This document shows, one piece after another, positions 1 through 12,121 of a DNA stretch of 64,000 bases. The notes beneath the pieces are model-generated. The model was not told the DNA's origin, made no database searches, and saw nothing but the letters and a program-made list of their open reading frames with translations. Positions within the stretch are counted from its first letter, which is position 1, and every line of letters begins with the position of its first letter. Source of the DNA: Seriola aureovittata (lineage: Eukaryota > Chordata > Actinopteri > Carangiformes > Carangidae). The stretch is taken from assembly GCF_021018895.1 (NCBI RefSeq), contig NC_079373.1:25433376-25497375 (forward strand), given 5' to 3'. Position numbers and translations under genes: made by a program.

Positions 1-1259
1 TTTTAAAAGTTGTGCATGTTTTTGCATGTAGTGTTTGTTAGAGGTGTGCATGATGTTGAAGGTGAACATGCAGTTGTAGCCGTTGCAGTGCATGTCTTAT
101 TAACAAGCTGGGAAAAGAAATTGCATTGACTTCACATGAAATCAGACTGTGTGTAAAACTCCCTTCCTGCTGAGTCAGAACTCACTGTCAGAGTTTAGTG
201 ATGGAGAACAGAAGTATTACCTCCACCTCCCTCCATCTCTTTCCCTCTAATAGATTTATCTCCGTTGGGACTTTGACTCTGATCTCTGGCTTCATCCTCT
301 CACTGCTCCCGACTGTTGGAGCTGATGGTCCGTATCCTTCCATCACCTGACCTCTGACCCCTGTAGCCGCCCCGCTCAATCACCACCGACTCCAGACGGA
401 GAGGAGCGGGGTGGAGGTTATAAAAGCATTTATCTGTCATTCGGCGTTCGGGGCTGCAGAGAGAAACGGTCCATCCTGCTGAATGATTCCTCCCTGAAAC
501 TTCACTGACAGCAGACTGACAGAACGTCAGACTTCAGACAGGACGAGCGTATGTTAAAGGGCGACGGCACATCACTTCTTCACTGCTGCAGATTACTAAT
601 ACACACCAAGGCTGGAAGCTTGAAGACAAGCTTACAAAAACACATCAGGCTCAGTTATAAAACGGTTACCAAGCTAACGGTGGAACATGTAGGTTGTGCT
701 AAATGTGATTTGTGTTTAAATGAATTAAAACGAGTCGGTTCGAATGTGTTCAAACTTGATTTTTTTTGAAGGCGTGACAGCTCAGTTCCTGTTTCTAGAG
801 CAGGTGTTGTAATTACAAGTCAGATGAACAGTGTGCTGATTCTTGCTCAGTCTTTCTCCACCTGTCAGGTGACTGAAGCCGACTCCAAATCTGTCCGCAG
901 ATCTCAAGCAAATGTCAAGAAACATTAACAGTATGAGCAGATGAATGAGTGTGTAGACTTTCTGCTCTGTGCTGATTCTGATCATTAAATCTGTGTTCAA
1001 CGTAGTTCAACTATCTGCTACTGAGCATCTGCAGCTGTATGAGACCACTTGTATATATGTCATCTTTTAATTTTCCTGCATTTTGCGAGAAGAAATATAT
1101 AATTTAGTTTTACTTCAGGCTCTGCCTCTAACAGATGATATCACTACGAGATAGCCAGAGTCAGCTTCAACTAGAATTTCACTCACCACACGTTGGGTTG
1201 GTCAATTAATCACACACATCATTATTTCTCTGATTTTTGCCTTAAAAATCCTCCGAAAG
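1..1259. other. Intergenic sequence, no gene seen
   Basis: No exon with recognisable protein similarity and flanking splice sites was found on either strand. The sequence is of mixed composition with only short open frames. Nothing here can be named from sequence alone. Confidence 0.5.
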
Positions 1260-1720
1260 GCACGAACACCACAGACATGGCCGAGACGCCACGTTCAGTG
1301 ACTGCAGATTAGCTGAGATGACACCCAGCAGGCAGCTACTGTGCAACTGTGACGGCACCCACCTGTCACTCAAAGTGGCCACGCCCTTAAATATACATAA
1401 TTTTAAGCCTCAATAAAATTCAAATGAGTGAGTCATATAAAAATTCACCCTCCGTCCAGGTGTCATGAAGGAGGAAATGAGCTTCAGAGACCAAAACTGT
1501 TTTTTGTACCAGGCTGTAAACATGTTTATTTCTGCTGTAAAGTTGGACATTTTAACATGGGAGTCTGTGGGGACGGACTCACTGTTGGAGCCTGACTCTA
1601 GTGGTCGTTAGAGGAACTACATGTTTTTGCACTTTAGTGTTGACTTTCATCTTTCAGCCGCAGAGGTTACAGCTTGGTTACAACAGTCCTCTGAATTGCA
1701 GTGTCGCCCATTGGCTGAAA
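1260..1720 (+). repeat. Dispersed teleost-type interspersed repeat, copy A
   Basis: This stretch has the feel of a non-autonomous interspersed element that I recognise from many fish introns. Its right part (about 1460-1610) matches, in reverse complement, the segment at about 9930-10080: both contain the words for a shared block around 'gctgtaaagttgg' and 'taacatgggagtct'. The two copies are therefore in opposite orientation. Family membership is from memory and no class is assigned. Confidence 0.6.
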
Positions 1721-2850
1721 ATAAACTTTATATTCACATCACAATAATTTGAATTAATGATACATTCAACGTTTATATTAATTGAATTTATTCTCTATAA
1801 TGCACGACTCTATTTATCTGGTATTCTTTTTTTTATCTCTTTGGTCAACATTTGTTGTTTTCAAACGTGCTCTATGAATAAATTGTCTTGACTTTTTCTG
1901 TTTAATCAAACTTTGACAGAAACATGAAGTCATTGTTTGACTGCATCAACTTTTAATCTAAGTTTGAGTTGCTGATTTCAGCCATTGTAGCTACGATTAC
2001 TCAAAAACAAACAAAAAAACAATGGCACAGCATGAATCATGCTGAGACCTGAGAATGTCAACTTATATTACAATATGATATCTAAAGTAATGAACAGATT
2101 TATGGGGTGGTGGTTATTTACTCTTCAGTTTCGAGGGGCAGATGAACATTTGACAGGCGGCTGAAAGGAGATGATGAACAGAGGGTTGGAGGAGGAGGAG
2201 GGAAGAGGTGAAAGATGGAGAATGAACAGGGAGAGTGTTGCACAAATAATAATCAGTGAAGGTCAGTCTGAGGCCGAGCAGCTGACAGCGCCTTTTTAAA
2301 TGATGAAAGAAATGAAAAATTGAAAATGAGCAATTTGATTATCTTCTCGTCAGCGGCTTCAGTGATGCATGGAGGACGGCCGGCCTGTTTGCACTTCATT
2401 TCATTACAGAGGGAAAAAAATGAAAACAGATAAAGTGAGCAGGTCACCGATTGAATATCGAAAAGATGACAGCAGTCGCCGCTCGATTCAGAGACGAGTG
2501 GCGTCCTCTCTGGAAGATGTTGTCTGACCTCGAGGTCGAACATTTCAGAGAGATCGGAAAAGTAAAGAAGAGGGACAATCAGTGGAATAAACCTTAAATT
2601 TAAATTTATAAAAAGAATATTTACAATGGGGGAAAGTCAGAGTTTGTAGAGATGGAAAAGAAAATATAAAGAAGTGACAGAGAGAATGAAGTCTGACTGA
2701 ACAAATTTAAATTTTACTCTTCTTCCATCTTCAGCGCATCGCTAGTGTAGCCACAACATCTGCAACTCGACCAATGACCGGAGCAGAGGTGGTTTAACAG
2801 GATCGATCTACACGATGGAGGGTCTCTATGACAACACTGAATCATTCAGA
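1721..2850. other. Intergenic; includes a candidate conserved non-coding island (about 2250-2550)
   Basis: Most of the span is AT-rich and featureless. From about 2250 to 2550 the composition becomes mixed, free of simple repeats, and contains short AT-rich homeodomain-like words. That is typical of vertebrate conserved non-coding elements, but conservation cannot be judged from one genome. The open frame there (2253-2543, minus) resembles no protein I know. Confidence 0.3.
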
Positions 2851-3120
2851 TTTACAAAAGTCCACACATTTTTAAAAAGTAGATATTTTTAAAAAGTGGA
2901 TACCATTTTGGAAAGTTTTGAAAAGTTGGAAAATTAAACATTTTCCCTTTTTTTAAAAAAAAAAAAAAAAAAGAAAATGAAAATCAGACATTTTTTGTCT
3001 GAGGAAATCTTTGAAAAGTAAATGTTTTTGGAAACTTCAAATATTGTTGAAAGGTGAAAAAAAAGATTTGGAAAATGATTTTGAGAAAATTTTGACATTT
3101 TAGAAAGTTCATACATCATT
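2850..3120 (+). repeat. Degenerate A/T-rich minisatellite tract (family also at 59580-60000)
   Basis: Loose repeats of words such as 'tttttaaaaagt', 'gaaaagttgg' and 'gaaaatttt' follow one another, with a 3' homopolymer A run near 2955-2971. The same vocabulary appears in reverse complement at about 59580-60000 in a pim intron. The repeat is too decayed to define a clean unit length. Confidence 0.5.
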
Positions 3121-3650
3121 TATATTTATATTGTGAAAATCCTTTTAATACATTTTAATACATCTTTCATTGGTGTCAGATTATTTATTACATAACAGTG
3201 ATGAATGCTGATCGCTGGAAACGCTTGGCAACTTTTTCCACCCGGGAGGGAGGAAACCTTTTCTATATAAGACATTTCTATATGATATTTGTGAAGCAGA
3301 GAAAAGGATCTGATGTCTGGAGGTTTAATGAACAAAAAATATTTATACTTCCATTGTTATTTATTACTATTTATTACTATTTCTTCTTGTTGTAATCAGT
3401 TTTTCAGGTTTAAGGATATATAAAAACGTTGATTGCCATGTTTAAAAAAGAAAAACCTGTCAGAGCTCAGCTTGACTCAGTTTGACTTGCTGTCATTTTC
3501 CCGTTGAATCAGCTGCTCTCCATGTCACCTGCTTAGCCTGCAGTTTGTAAACACACAAACGTCCGCTAACCTTGTACATACATTTATTTTTGCCAACTCA
3601 GTAGCCAATCTTGTCAGAGTTAATTAATTAAATGTGTGAAATATGTTAAT

Positions 3651-3651
<1 letters not shown>

Positions 3652-3685
<34 letters not shown>
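3652..3685. repeat. (GT)n microsatellite
   Basis: An uninterrupted GT tract of about 17 units is visible directly. Confidence 0.97.
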
Positions 3686-3686
<1 letters not shown>

Positions 3687-3784
3687 AGGCTGACAGATAC
3701 TCAATGCTGCGCAGCTGAATATTTTCCTGATGTGTTTATGAATCAGCTGATCAATAAGTCACTTAACAGAGCTGTCAATCACAA

Positions 3785-3809
3785 ACACACACACACACAC
3801 ACACACACA
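3785..3809. repeat. (CA)n microsatellite
   Basis: A CA tract of about 12 units lies 100 bp downstream of the (GT)n tract. The two could pair as an imperfect inverted repeat. Confidence 0.95.
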
Positions 3810-5404
3810 GCAGCAGCAACGAGCCAAAAGATGATGACTGGCTGTAACACAAACTGGACCTACACCTACTCTGCAGGTATTGAGGATAGCCCCGCCCACC
3901 ACAGGACTGAATCCTGACTGGATTCAATTGTTTTGATGTATTGATTGGTCTTCTTCTGTGGTTTTGCAGCTGCTACAGTTGATGAGGGGAAACTGGACCT
4001 GACGAGGTTGTTTGGTTTAACAGGAGAGTAAAGCATCTTTAGACTCCAGCTGCAACGTTGGTTCTGGCGTCTTTACAAGCTTCAGTTTATACCTCAGTAA
4101 ATACAGAGCGCTGAGAGCTGAGCTCTGATCTGCAGGGACAGACCGATCGATCGACCGAGCAGCTGCGGGGGTTTGGACAGAAAAGACTGATTTGAAAAGA
4201 CGATTTGTGATTGAAAAGCACCTCCAGTCTCCAGACTCACCTGTTTAAAGGTTATTTTGTCATAAAGTTGAGTGAGTGCTCAGCACGCCGCTCTCTCACA
4301 GCGGTGGCCGGTTCAAAGTGAAGACTGTGGTTCTGTTCAGAGGGGAAGTCGACACTGATGCAGGTTAAACCTTAAACACAGACAAACATTTACTGAGGCT
4401 GGGAGTCATGGGGAAACAATAAGTCTGGTCTCGTCAAGTCTCTTTGCCACTGAGCTTGTGAGAATTTATGGTGTTAATTTCTCTTGTGCGGTTCGTCTTT
4501 TATTCAAGGACTCGACAAACCTGTGACTGATAAACGAGCCGTACAGTCGTGGGATTTACATTCTGTTTTAATGCGATTATTTCATGTTTCACTTTTACCT
4601 CACAGGATGAAGACTCTCTTCTTTGGAGTAGTAATATCTCAGAAAAACTGTCACAACAGGATTCAATCTTCTATCTTCCAAACATCTTATATCCAGGTCA
4701 ACGTTTTTCTTCAACTACACAAATTCAGCGTCTTCAGATCTTTTTCTAAAAGTTCTCTGTCAACACCTGAGACACTAAACCTGAGCTCTCTCCTTGAAAG
4801 GCAGTTGACAGACAGAAAATGGATCCATGGTCCTTCTTTGAGTTTCCTTCATCAGCGCCTTCCTCTGGTGAAGATAGTGAGTAAGTTGCTTTTTCATTAA
4901 TATTATTCCAGTAACTGTGTCAGGCCTGCTCTCACTCTCTGCTGTGTCATCCACGTATTGACGTCTCAGCAGCTGTTTCCATCACCGCGAGTGCTTATTA
5001 AGACGTTCTGTGTGGCTCTGTGATTCGGCGATATCAGCACCAATCGACCTCGTCCACTTGCCGCCGGAAGATGGATGGAGCGTCAACAGTTTGGATGTGT
5101 GATTCATCCTCGGTTTAGAGCCAGGACGAGGCCGGTTTGTCCCTGAAGGAAAGTTCACGAAGTTGCTCAGAAGTTTGACGGAGCAGAACAGTTTTTGATT
5201 TTCTTTACTCAACAGATTCCAGCATCTTTTCTCATGGAGTCCGTTGTTACTGTCTCGACGGTTTGACCTCTGTGATGTTATTTTAAATATTTCCTGTTAT
5301 ACACATCACTTGTTTTACTTCTTTTTTCTCTTTTCATAGCTGCTCGATCTTTAACCTTCGTTCTCCTGTAACAATTTTACATGTTTGCTTTACTGATACT
5401 TTAA

Positions 5405-5655
5405 AGGAGCTATTTGTAAGTCATAGCTAACGTTAGGATTTACGACTGTTTACTTACCGGTCTATTAGAAACGTTCTTGGAAAGCAACAACAATGTTAAA
5501 TCTTGTCTGGAGAAGTTAGCCTGTCTCGTCACTGTAGCCTCCAATCTGCCCAGAAGACGCCGCTGCTCAGAGGAGGTTTTACAACCTCTTGTCTTGTCAA
5601 TGCAACGATGGCCTTGTCTCGGATAACAGTGGCACATTTGCAGCAATGTTGATCA
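5405..5655 (+). repeat. Probable dispersed teleost repeat
   Basis: The block begins with 'aaaggagctatttgtaag', a start I associate with a common fish interspersed repeat. It continues with non-coding mixed-composition sequence. The assignment is from memory and unverified; it could instead be unique DNA. Confidence 0.35.
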
Positions 5656-5697
5656 ATGTGGACTTTCCTTGTAAAAGAAATCCATTTACATTAAATC

Positions 5698-5935
5698 AGG
5701 GCTGCATAATCAATTAATCTGATGATTATTTTTCGATTACTAAATCAACTGCTGTGAAATATCAATTAATGACACAAAGAAAAGCAGTAAATCTTCTCTT
5801 TTTTAGAGGCTGAAATCTACAAATATCTGTAATTTTTTCACAATTTTTCCTTTAAAAATGACTGAAATGACTAATTGATTACCAAAATAGTTGACCGATT
5901 AGTTGATTAATTGTTTCAGCTGTATATTAAAGGTA
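5698..5935 (+). repeat. hAT-like MITE remnant (GGGCTGCA... family)
   Basis: Starts at 'gggctgcataatcaatta' and ends near 'ttgtttcagctgta', with repeated 'gattaattg/caattaatc' words near both ends. This is the arrangement of a very common teleost miniature element with imperfect terminal inverted repeats. Related decayed copies occur near 40330, 47270, 57970, 60605 and 62010. Confidence 0.55.
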
Positions 5936-6699
5936 TTTATATTAAACTGTAATGGATTTAGATCATAGCCTGGGCTCTCAAGGCTTTCAGTCAAAAACGG
6001 AAGGCTTAAGTTTTTAACTTGTCGGAAACAGCTTGGAGGTGGATCCATGATCTTGGGATCAGTAAACTCAAGGTCCACTTACTGGCTTTTTTTTTTTTTT
6101 TTTTTTAGAGCTTTTAATGGTATCACACAGTCTTCACTGAGCCTGAGTCAGTCCCATTCACTGAAGAAGACGTGTTGAAACCTCAGAAAATCCAGTAAGT
6201 GAGCCTTTGAGGTGAGAATATTTGTCACAGTGTGACTGAGTCGCTCGTCTGTGAGGAAAAAGTTTACAGGTGAATCGGAGCTTCACTGAAAATATTCCAT
6301 CCAGCCAAAATTTAATAAAGACTAATTGAATTATGCTGCTGTGTTTTTTCATCATATGAGCTGAGATGTGATTGTTATGGGGATAACACGGCTGGCGTTT
6401 CTTGAGGAAATAGGTCCCCGTGTGCCCAGATGATGCAAATCTCGTCTCATAAATCATCGAGGTGAGGGGCTTGGAGGTAATTCATTTTAGAGATAAAAAT
6501 ACCCTCGCTGACTCCCAGCTCCTCGGGAACTCTTCAGAAAGTTTGCACAAAGTAGCCGAACAGCTCGAGCTGACGTGACATCATGAGATGACGTCATCAA
6601 ATCCACCATCAAACACCATTAACGTTTGGAGGTGAAGACGTTTTGATTGGTTTTATCATGTGGAACAAACTTTAGAGACCCAAACTTTTGTATATTTGA
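5936..6699. promoter_or_regulatory. Candidate conserved non-coding island (about 6150-6600)
   Basis: Unique, repeat-free sequence of balanced composition. It holds a perfect POU octamer ATGCAAAT at 6433-6440 and AT-rich homeodomain-like words around 6310-6340. The appearance matches developmental enhancers, but there is no comparative evidence here. A poly-T run lies at about 6089-6106. Confidence 0.3.
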
Positions 6700-6880
6700 C
6701 AAAACTACTACAGGAACAGAAAAACCACAAAGAGAAACAAAACTACAAATCCACCATTAAGAGACACAACATAACGACAGACACAAAATGACTATAAAGA
6801 GACAAAAAAAGACCACAAAGAGATAAAAAATAACAATCATAAAGAGACACAAAACCGCAAAGAGAGACTAAAAAAGTTCA
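6700..6880 (+). repeat. Degenerate 'cacaaagagacaaaa' tandem repeat
   Basis: The words 'cacaaagaga', 'acaaaactacaaa' and 'aaagagacacaa' recur about every 20-22 bp with substitutions. This is a decayed minisatellite of a type often seen in fish genomes. Confidence 0.65.
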
Positions 6881-7461
6881 GATAAATTATTAAAATAAAA
6901 ACAGCTGGACTGACTGAAGCTGAATCAGGAAACTGGTTTGTAAAGAAGGTGAACCAATGAATGTCTGTTTTCAACCATGACCACCATCTTTTGTGAATAT
7001 AAACCATGATGTAGAAGTGAAAATGTCACTAGATGTAAAAGTGTTGGCGTCACATGTGACCTGGTTTTGCAGAATCATCCAGTATCATTGTTCTTATCTG
7101 TGCGATAGAGTTGGTTTTTATTTTAGATCTAACACAAAACACACAGTCAAATCTCTGCAGGATTCTTTGAAATAGTGAAACCACTTTATTTTTTCCGGTG
7201 ATGTGAAGTTGACTTTCAGGAGATAAGAGGAGAACCTGTTGGGAGGCAGAGAAGAAGTGATTCTGAGAGGGGGGGGGCAGCTTTTCTCCCCCTCAGTGAA
7301 ACGTATCGACTCATCGCTGGTAATGTCTTGTCACAGTTAATGTTTGCTGCAGTCTGCTGTCATTTAGCGGCGGGGTGGAGGTTATTGTCGGAGCCTTCCC
7401 ACAATCCACTGGTCCAGAAATAGCCACCAAACAATTGAATCAAAATGAAGTTTCCTTTTTT

Positions 7462-7488
7462 TTCTTCTTCTTCTTCTTCTTCTTCTTC
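7462..7488. repeat. (TTC)n microsatellite
   Basis: About nine TTC units follow a short T run. This is a pure pyrimidine tract on the plus strand. Confidence 0.93.
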
Positions 7489-7702
7489 CCTGCTACTGCT
7501 GCTCGCTGTGTTATCGTCCTCCATCCCTTCCTGTTTTGAATCGGTTAACCTTTCTGTTCGGGGCAGCGCGGCGGGGTCCTGCTCCGAAGATTAGCCGCTG
7601 ACGCATTTATCAAGGGATGACAAATGAGCTGTCCTTCCAGATGCCTGATTACTTGACCTTTATTCCACAGGAGCTGGGCGGTTAGCAGCGAGGTGCAGAG
7701 GA

Positions 7703-7720
7703 GGGGGGGGGGGGGGGGGG
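7703..7720. repeat. Poly-G run of 18
   Basis: An uninterrupted run of G on the plus strand. It could adopt a G-quadruplex and is a likely site of sequencing or assembly length error. Confidence 0.9.
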
Positions 7721-8061
7721 TCGGTCCTGATGGAGCTAAGTGGTGCCAGTCTGGTATTCGCCAGCCCGTTGTGAGGGGAAACGCCTGGATGCAACGCCTC
7801 CACGCAGACGTGAACACGAATTAAGAAAGAAGTTATTAAGATTGGCTGCCGCTGAGGCGAGGTAATTGAAATTCTCACATTCCCCCGAAACAGGCAGAGA
7901 CCGGGCACATCAGCTTCTATTTGAGGCCAAGAGGCTGATGAGTATCACACATTAAAGCCCGGGGAGGGGAGGGCGGTGTGGGTTGTCCATTTAGTGGCCT
8001 CTGATTCGAGATCGTTGCATGAGTGGAAACGGCGTCGGCCACTGAATGTGGCGTGTCTTAT

Positions 8062-8065
<4 letters not shown>

Positions 8066-8105
<40 letters not shown>
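8066..8105. repeat. (TC)n microsatellite
   Basis: About 20 uninterrupted TC units, a polypurine/polypyrimidine tract. Confidence 0.96.
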
Positions 8106-8107
<2 letters not shown>

Positions 8108-9919
8108 GCCATCTCATTTCTGGTTTTGTCGAGCAGCAGATTGTCATTTACAGCTCTAATGGTGTGTTTTCCCGCCGCTGTTGTCCCTTATCATGGAGCC
8201 ACACCACAGACAGGGTTTCATTGCACATGTAACAGGCTGCTGTTGATGCTGTCCAGAGTGTAAAGGTAACCTCTGCGTTCTCAAGGTGCCAGATTCTAAT
8301 GAACTTTATTAACATCGCGTGATAAGACGCACAAACAGGTCCAGACAGAACTACATAAGTGACAACTAACAGAAACAGAAAGATAAAAATAATAATAAAG
8401 AAATAATGAATTAATTAGAAAAATGAATGTGTGGATTTTTAATGCGTCAGGATGAGCCTTGGTAACTTGGACAAGGAAACTTCACAGTACAAAATGGAGG
8501 ACACGATCACAGGAGTGGATGGTACAAGTATAATAAAGTTCCTTTCCTGTTTTTCGCACATAAAAAGTGAAAATAAAAATGGAGAACTGAGGCTGGAAGC
8601 ACATCTACCTTTACTTCCTGATTGAGAAATCTGGATCAGGCCTTGAGCCCCGCCCACCACCTGCTCGCTCCAGGTGGACAGGTGAAAGAGCAGAGAGCAT
8701 CAAGATGGTCAGAGGAGGAAATATGTGAGAGACTCAGCCACATGTTTGAGCCTCAGTCAGACCCAGACTCAGAGGAGGAGTCTGAGACCAGAGCCAGCGA
8801 CTAGCAGACGGGTCAGAACCGTTAGCGTTTGTTTATGTTGTTTGTTAGCTTGTAACTGGCATTGGCTGACACAGTGTTCGCTTTCTGTACTGACAAGGTT
8901 TCAGGTTCATTTAGCCCCGCCCCCACAAGTTGACAGGATTGGTTCCTTAGGTTTGTGACATATGAAACTGTCTGAATCTGTTTTTATGAGACTGTCGTTG
9001 GTTCACTGCAGTTCAGGGTGGAAACACTGATTATTTCACTCATGATATGTCTTGTATTATATAAAAAAACACCAGATGGATGTTAACAAGGTTAAATAAA
9101 CCCCTCAGATTTTCATGTATTTAATTAACTGACTGAGCAAACTGACATTTAGCGTGCTACACCCTGCCATTGTGTGATAGACTGAAGTTCATATACACTT
9201 ATTAAATCTAATCCAGTCTAATCCAAGAGTCCTACAATAATAATCCTCTTTCACCAAAGTTATAATGTTCAGTTTGAGTTGATTCACCCCTATGATCATT
9301 ATGGAGGATGTAGTTTGTGCTGCTGCATTGTGCAGAGAGGCGTTTCTGTTATGAAGCCTAGTCTCATTCATATAAATGTTAATGCAACACAATTCAACAG
9401 CACCACGAGTCAACTCCTCTTTGAAACAGTTAAACTGAACATTATAACCTTCGGCTACTAAACGCTGTCAATTTTCATTATTAATGATATATTTAAATTT
9501 AAGTTTTTAAAGTCAGTCATTTATGTATTTATATTATTTATAAATGGAAATTGTAACAATGTGTTATTTTTTAAAATCTATTTTACTTGTTTTATTCTTA
9601 TTTATTTAACTTATTGCTGCTTGTTGTTCCTTGTATTGAAGTATGCTGATCTGTTGCCTCTGACATATAACTACGTTGCATGTGAGTTTTTAAGTTGTGT
9701 GTATGGACTGGGTAACCTGCAAAGGAATTGCCCTTCTTGGGATGAATAAAGTTGTCTGAAATTGAATCTATATGAATGTGTTTGAGGCATGATAGAGCTT
9801 TTCTGTTTGGTTGTATTCATGTGTTTATTATCACAATGTGTGTTATTTATTAAATACTTTCCCTCTTGCAAAGTGATAGATATCGATGTGCACTGTTTTA
9901 GAGGAGTTTTAAAAGTGTA
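8106..9919. other. Intergenic, no confident gene
   Basis: Contains a short acidic open frame (8622-8804, plus) ending in a Ser/Asp/Glu-rich tail. It lacks recognisable neighbours and may be a transposon remnant. The rest is AT-rich unique DNA. Confidence 0.4.
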
Positions 9920-10350
9920 AGTAAATGAAGATAAGTAGTCTGGCTCCAACAGTGAGCCAATCCCCATAGACTCCCATGTTAAAATGACCAACTTTACAGC
10001 AGAAATAAACCTGTTTACAGCCTGGTACAAAAACAGTTTTGGCCTCATAAGCTAATTTCCTCCTTCATGACAGCTGTTCACCTGTTTACATTTTATTAAG
10101 GATTAAAGTTCTGCATAATTGAGGGTGTGTCTGCTTTGAGTGACAGGTTGGTAAACGTCTGCTCGCCACGAACCAGCCTCAGCTCCACGCTTCACCTCTT
10201 TGCCCATTTTTGGATTAGCTGGGAGTTAGGAAGCGGATTCAGACACTGCTAAGATGTTGACGGCATAGCAGCTCACTCTGAGCTTCAAAACCGCTCACCT
10301 GTGGGTGACGTCACAGAGGCTACGTCCATCTTTATTTACAGTCTATGGTC
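9920..10350 (-). repeat. Dispersed teleost-type interspersed repeat, copy B
   Basis: The segment 9930-10080 is the reverse complement of 1460-1610 with substitutions. The right part, around 10290-10350, contains the 'gacgtcacagaggctacg' and 'tttacagtctatgg' words that I associate with the end of this common fish element. A partial second copy of its middle lies at about 10770-10870. Confidence 0.65.
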
Positions 10351-10769
10351 GTCGGAAATGGCTAGCCGTTCGGTGTCTAGCTGCTAGCTGTCTGCTAGGC
10401 ATCACCTAAGCTAATTCGAGTGTTTGTGCTTTTTGGAGGATTTTGCTGGCAAATATCATGGAAATAATTTGTTTTGCAGTTAACTGACAAACAGAACGTG
10501 AGGAAGTTTGGGCTTTTGAGGTGAGTGAAATTCTAGTATTATTTTGTTTATATGTTAGCAATAATTAGCAGGTATTGGTGCCTGCCCTCACTTTACCTGG
10601 CTTGTTAGCTTAGCTCGTTAAGTAGCTAATTTGCCAGCAAATGAATTAGCCTTGGGTTAGACTTCGAGCTAGATGTCCAGATGCCCAGCTGTGCTAACGA
10701 TGCTAATGGGAGCATATGCTTGCTACAATTTTTAAACCAGCATGGATATGAAATTTTCAGCTCAACACA

Positions 10770-10875
10770 TGGGGAGTTAGGGGCAGAAGTCAGGCACTAC
10801 CAAGGTGGCAACAGCAGGCCAGCCCACTCTGAGCTTCAAAACCACTCTTCAGAAACCTGTGAGTGACATCAACAT
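10770..10875 (-). repeat. Partial copy of the same element
   Basis: The words 'cactctgagcttcaaaacc' and 'acctgtg.gtgac' repeat the order seen at about 10275-10310. This shows a second, truncated copy about 500 bp downstream in the same orientation. Confidence 0.6.
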
Positions 10876-12121
10876 CTAGAAAAGAAATACATGAACGTTA
10901 CTGGGTCCAAGTGAGTAAGATTGACAACGTGACGTAAATGTAATGCCATCAGATGAATGTAAAGGAGTGCATGTTTGAAAGGGACTTAGTTTATCAGACT
11001 TGAGGGCTACCTTTGGGAAACTGCTGTTTCATTTCCACCTCTGTGCAGTAATCACTTGCAGTAGATCATAATTCATTGATGGAGGTTTGGCAGAAGTAAA
11101 TTTAATGATGTTGGTGTTTAAACATCATTTAAAAACTGAATAAAAAGAGATACACAGCTCAAAAAGTAACTTTTCTTCATCAGCTTTTTAAACGTGTCAA
11201 CTGATCATCTTTAAATATAAAAAAGGAAAAAAAAAGTTTCAAAATAATGACATTCACTGTGTAAAGTCTGAATTCAGAGCCACTTTTTTCATGGAGTCAC
11301 GTTTCTAATCTTGGGATAAAACTTTCCAATTTGTCCATTGACTAACTTGAGCAGCCGTCTTCACTTTGAGTGGGAGCAGTATTTTTTTAATCCCGTGGGT
11401 TCTGCAGAGAGTGAGGTCAGGACTTCATCAGGGGCCTCCGGGGCCCTCGGAGCCCCTCTCTCGTGTCTGCAGCAGATGAGGGGATCAGCAGGGTGTGAAA
11501 TGGCCGTGGTGATTGCTCCGAGGCCACGGGGCCTCCAGCCCATTCACAGCCCTGTCAGCTCTGTAATAGAGCTGGTGGAGATTGGAGACGACCCCACAGT
11601 TACCAACACCCCCCCTCCAACCCCCCACCATCATACTGTTAAAGGCACCGTCCACCATAAAGAGAGGAAAACTAGAGAAAACTCTAGTTTCTTCATTGTG
11701 TTTCTCTGATGCTCCAAAAGTCAGACTGAAATTTAAGTGCATGTTTTTATCTGCTCTGTAAATCGCTTGTCTTGTGTTGTCCTTTCAAAATAAAATAAAA
11801 TCCCAAAAGGGAGAAATTTACATTTTGTATTTTTGATTTTATTGAAAGCATCAACTGACTGAGCTATTAACGCTCCTTCTACTTACATACATGTCACCAC
11901 AAAGCCATTTAGAGAGCAGCCACATACTCTGAACAACCAAATTGGTTTTCCTGCCTAAGTTTCCTTATTAACTAATTTAAAGCCATAAACACACATCTTG
12001 TACTGCAACTTAGTCACTGGGGAAAGGTGAAGTGCTGATGCTGGTTTGTAATATAGTTAGATTATTAGCTCATCTGCAACACTTTATTACAGCATGGGGT
12101 GAACATCTGCCATCATTTTGT
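10876..12121. other. Intergenic; includes a GC-richer unique island (about 11395-11600)
   Basis: The interval 11395-11600 is unusually GC-rich for this half of the window and carries overlapping open frames on both strands (11338-11709 plus, 11361-11543 minus). Neither resembles a known protein, and there are no matching splice-linked exons. It may be a conserved non-coding block. Confidence 0.3.

Larger units (their letters stand above)
3121..5400. other. Intergenic, no gene seen
   Basis: Contains two dinucleotide microsatellites listed separately and otherwise unique, AT-leaning DNA. Open frames such as 4484-4900 show no domain I recognise and lack exon-like codon bias. Confidence 0.45.
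7330..7965. promoter_or_regulatory. Candidate conserved non-coding island with simple-sequence insertions
   Basis: Mixed-composition unique DNA flanks a (TTC)n tract at 7462-7488 and an 18-bp poly-G run at 7703-7720. Short homeodomain-like words occur, such as 'ggtaattgaaatt' near 7860. The proline- and glycine-rich open frames here come from the G run and are not credible genes. Confidence 0.28.
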
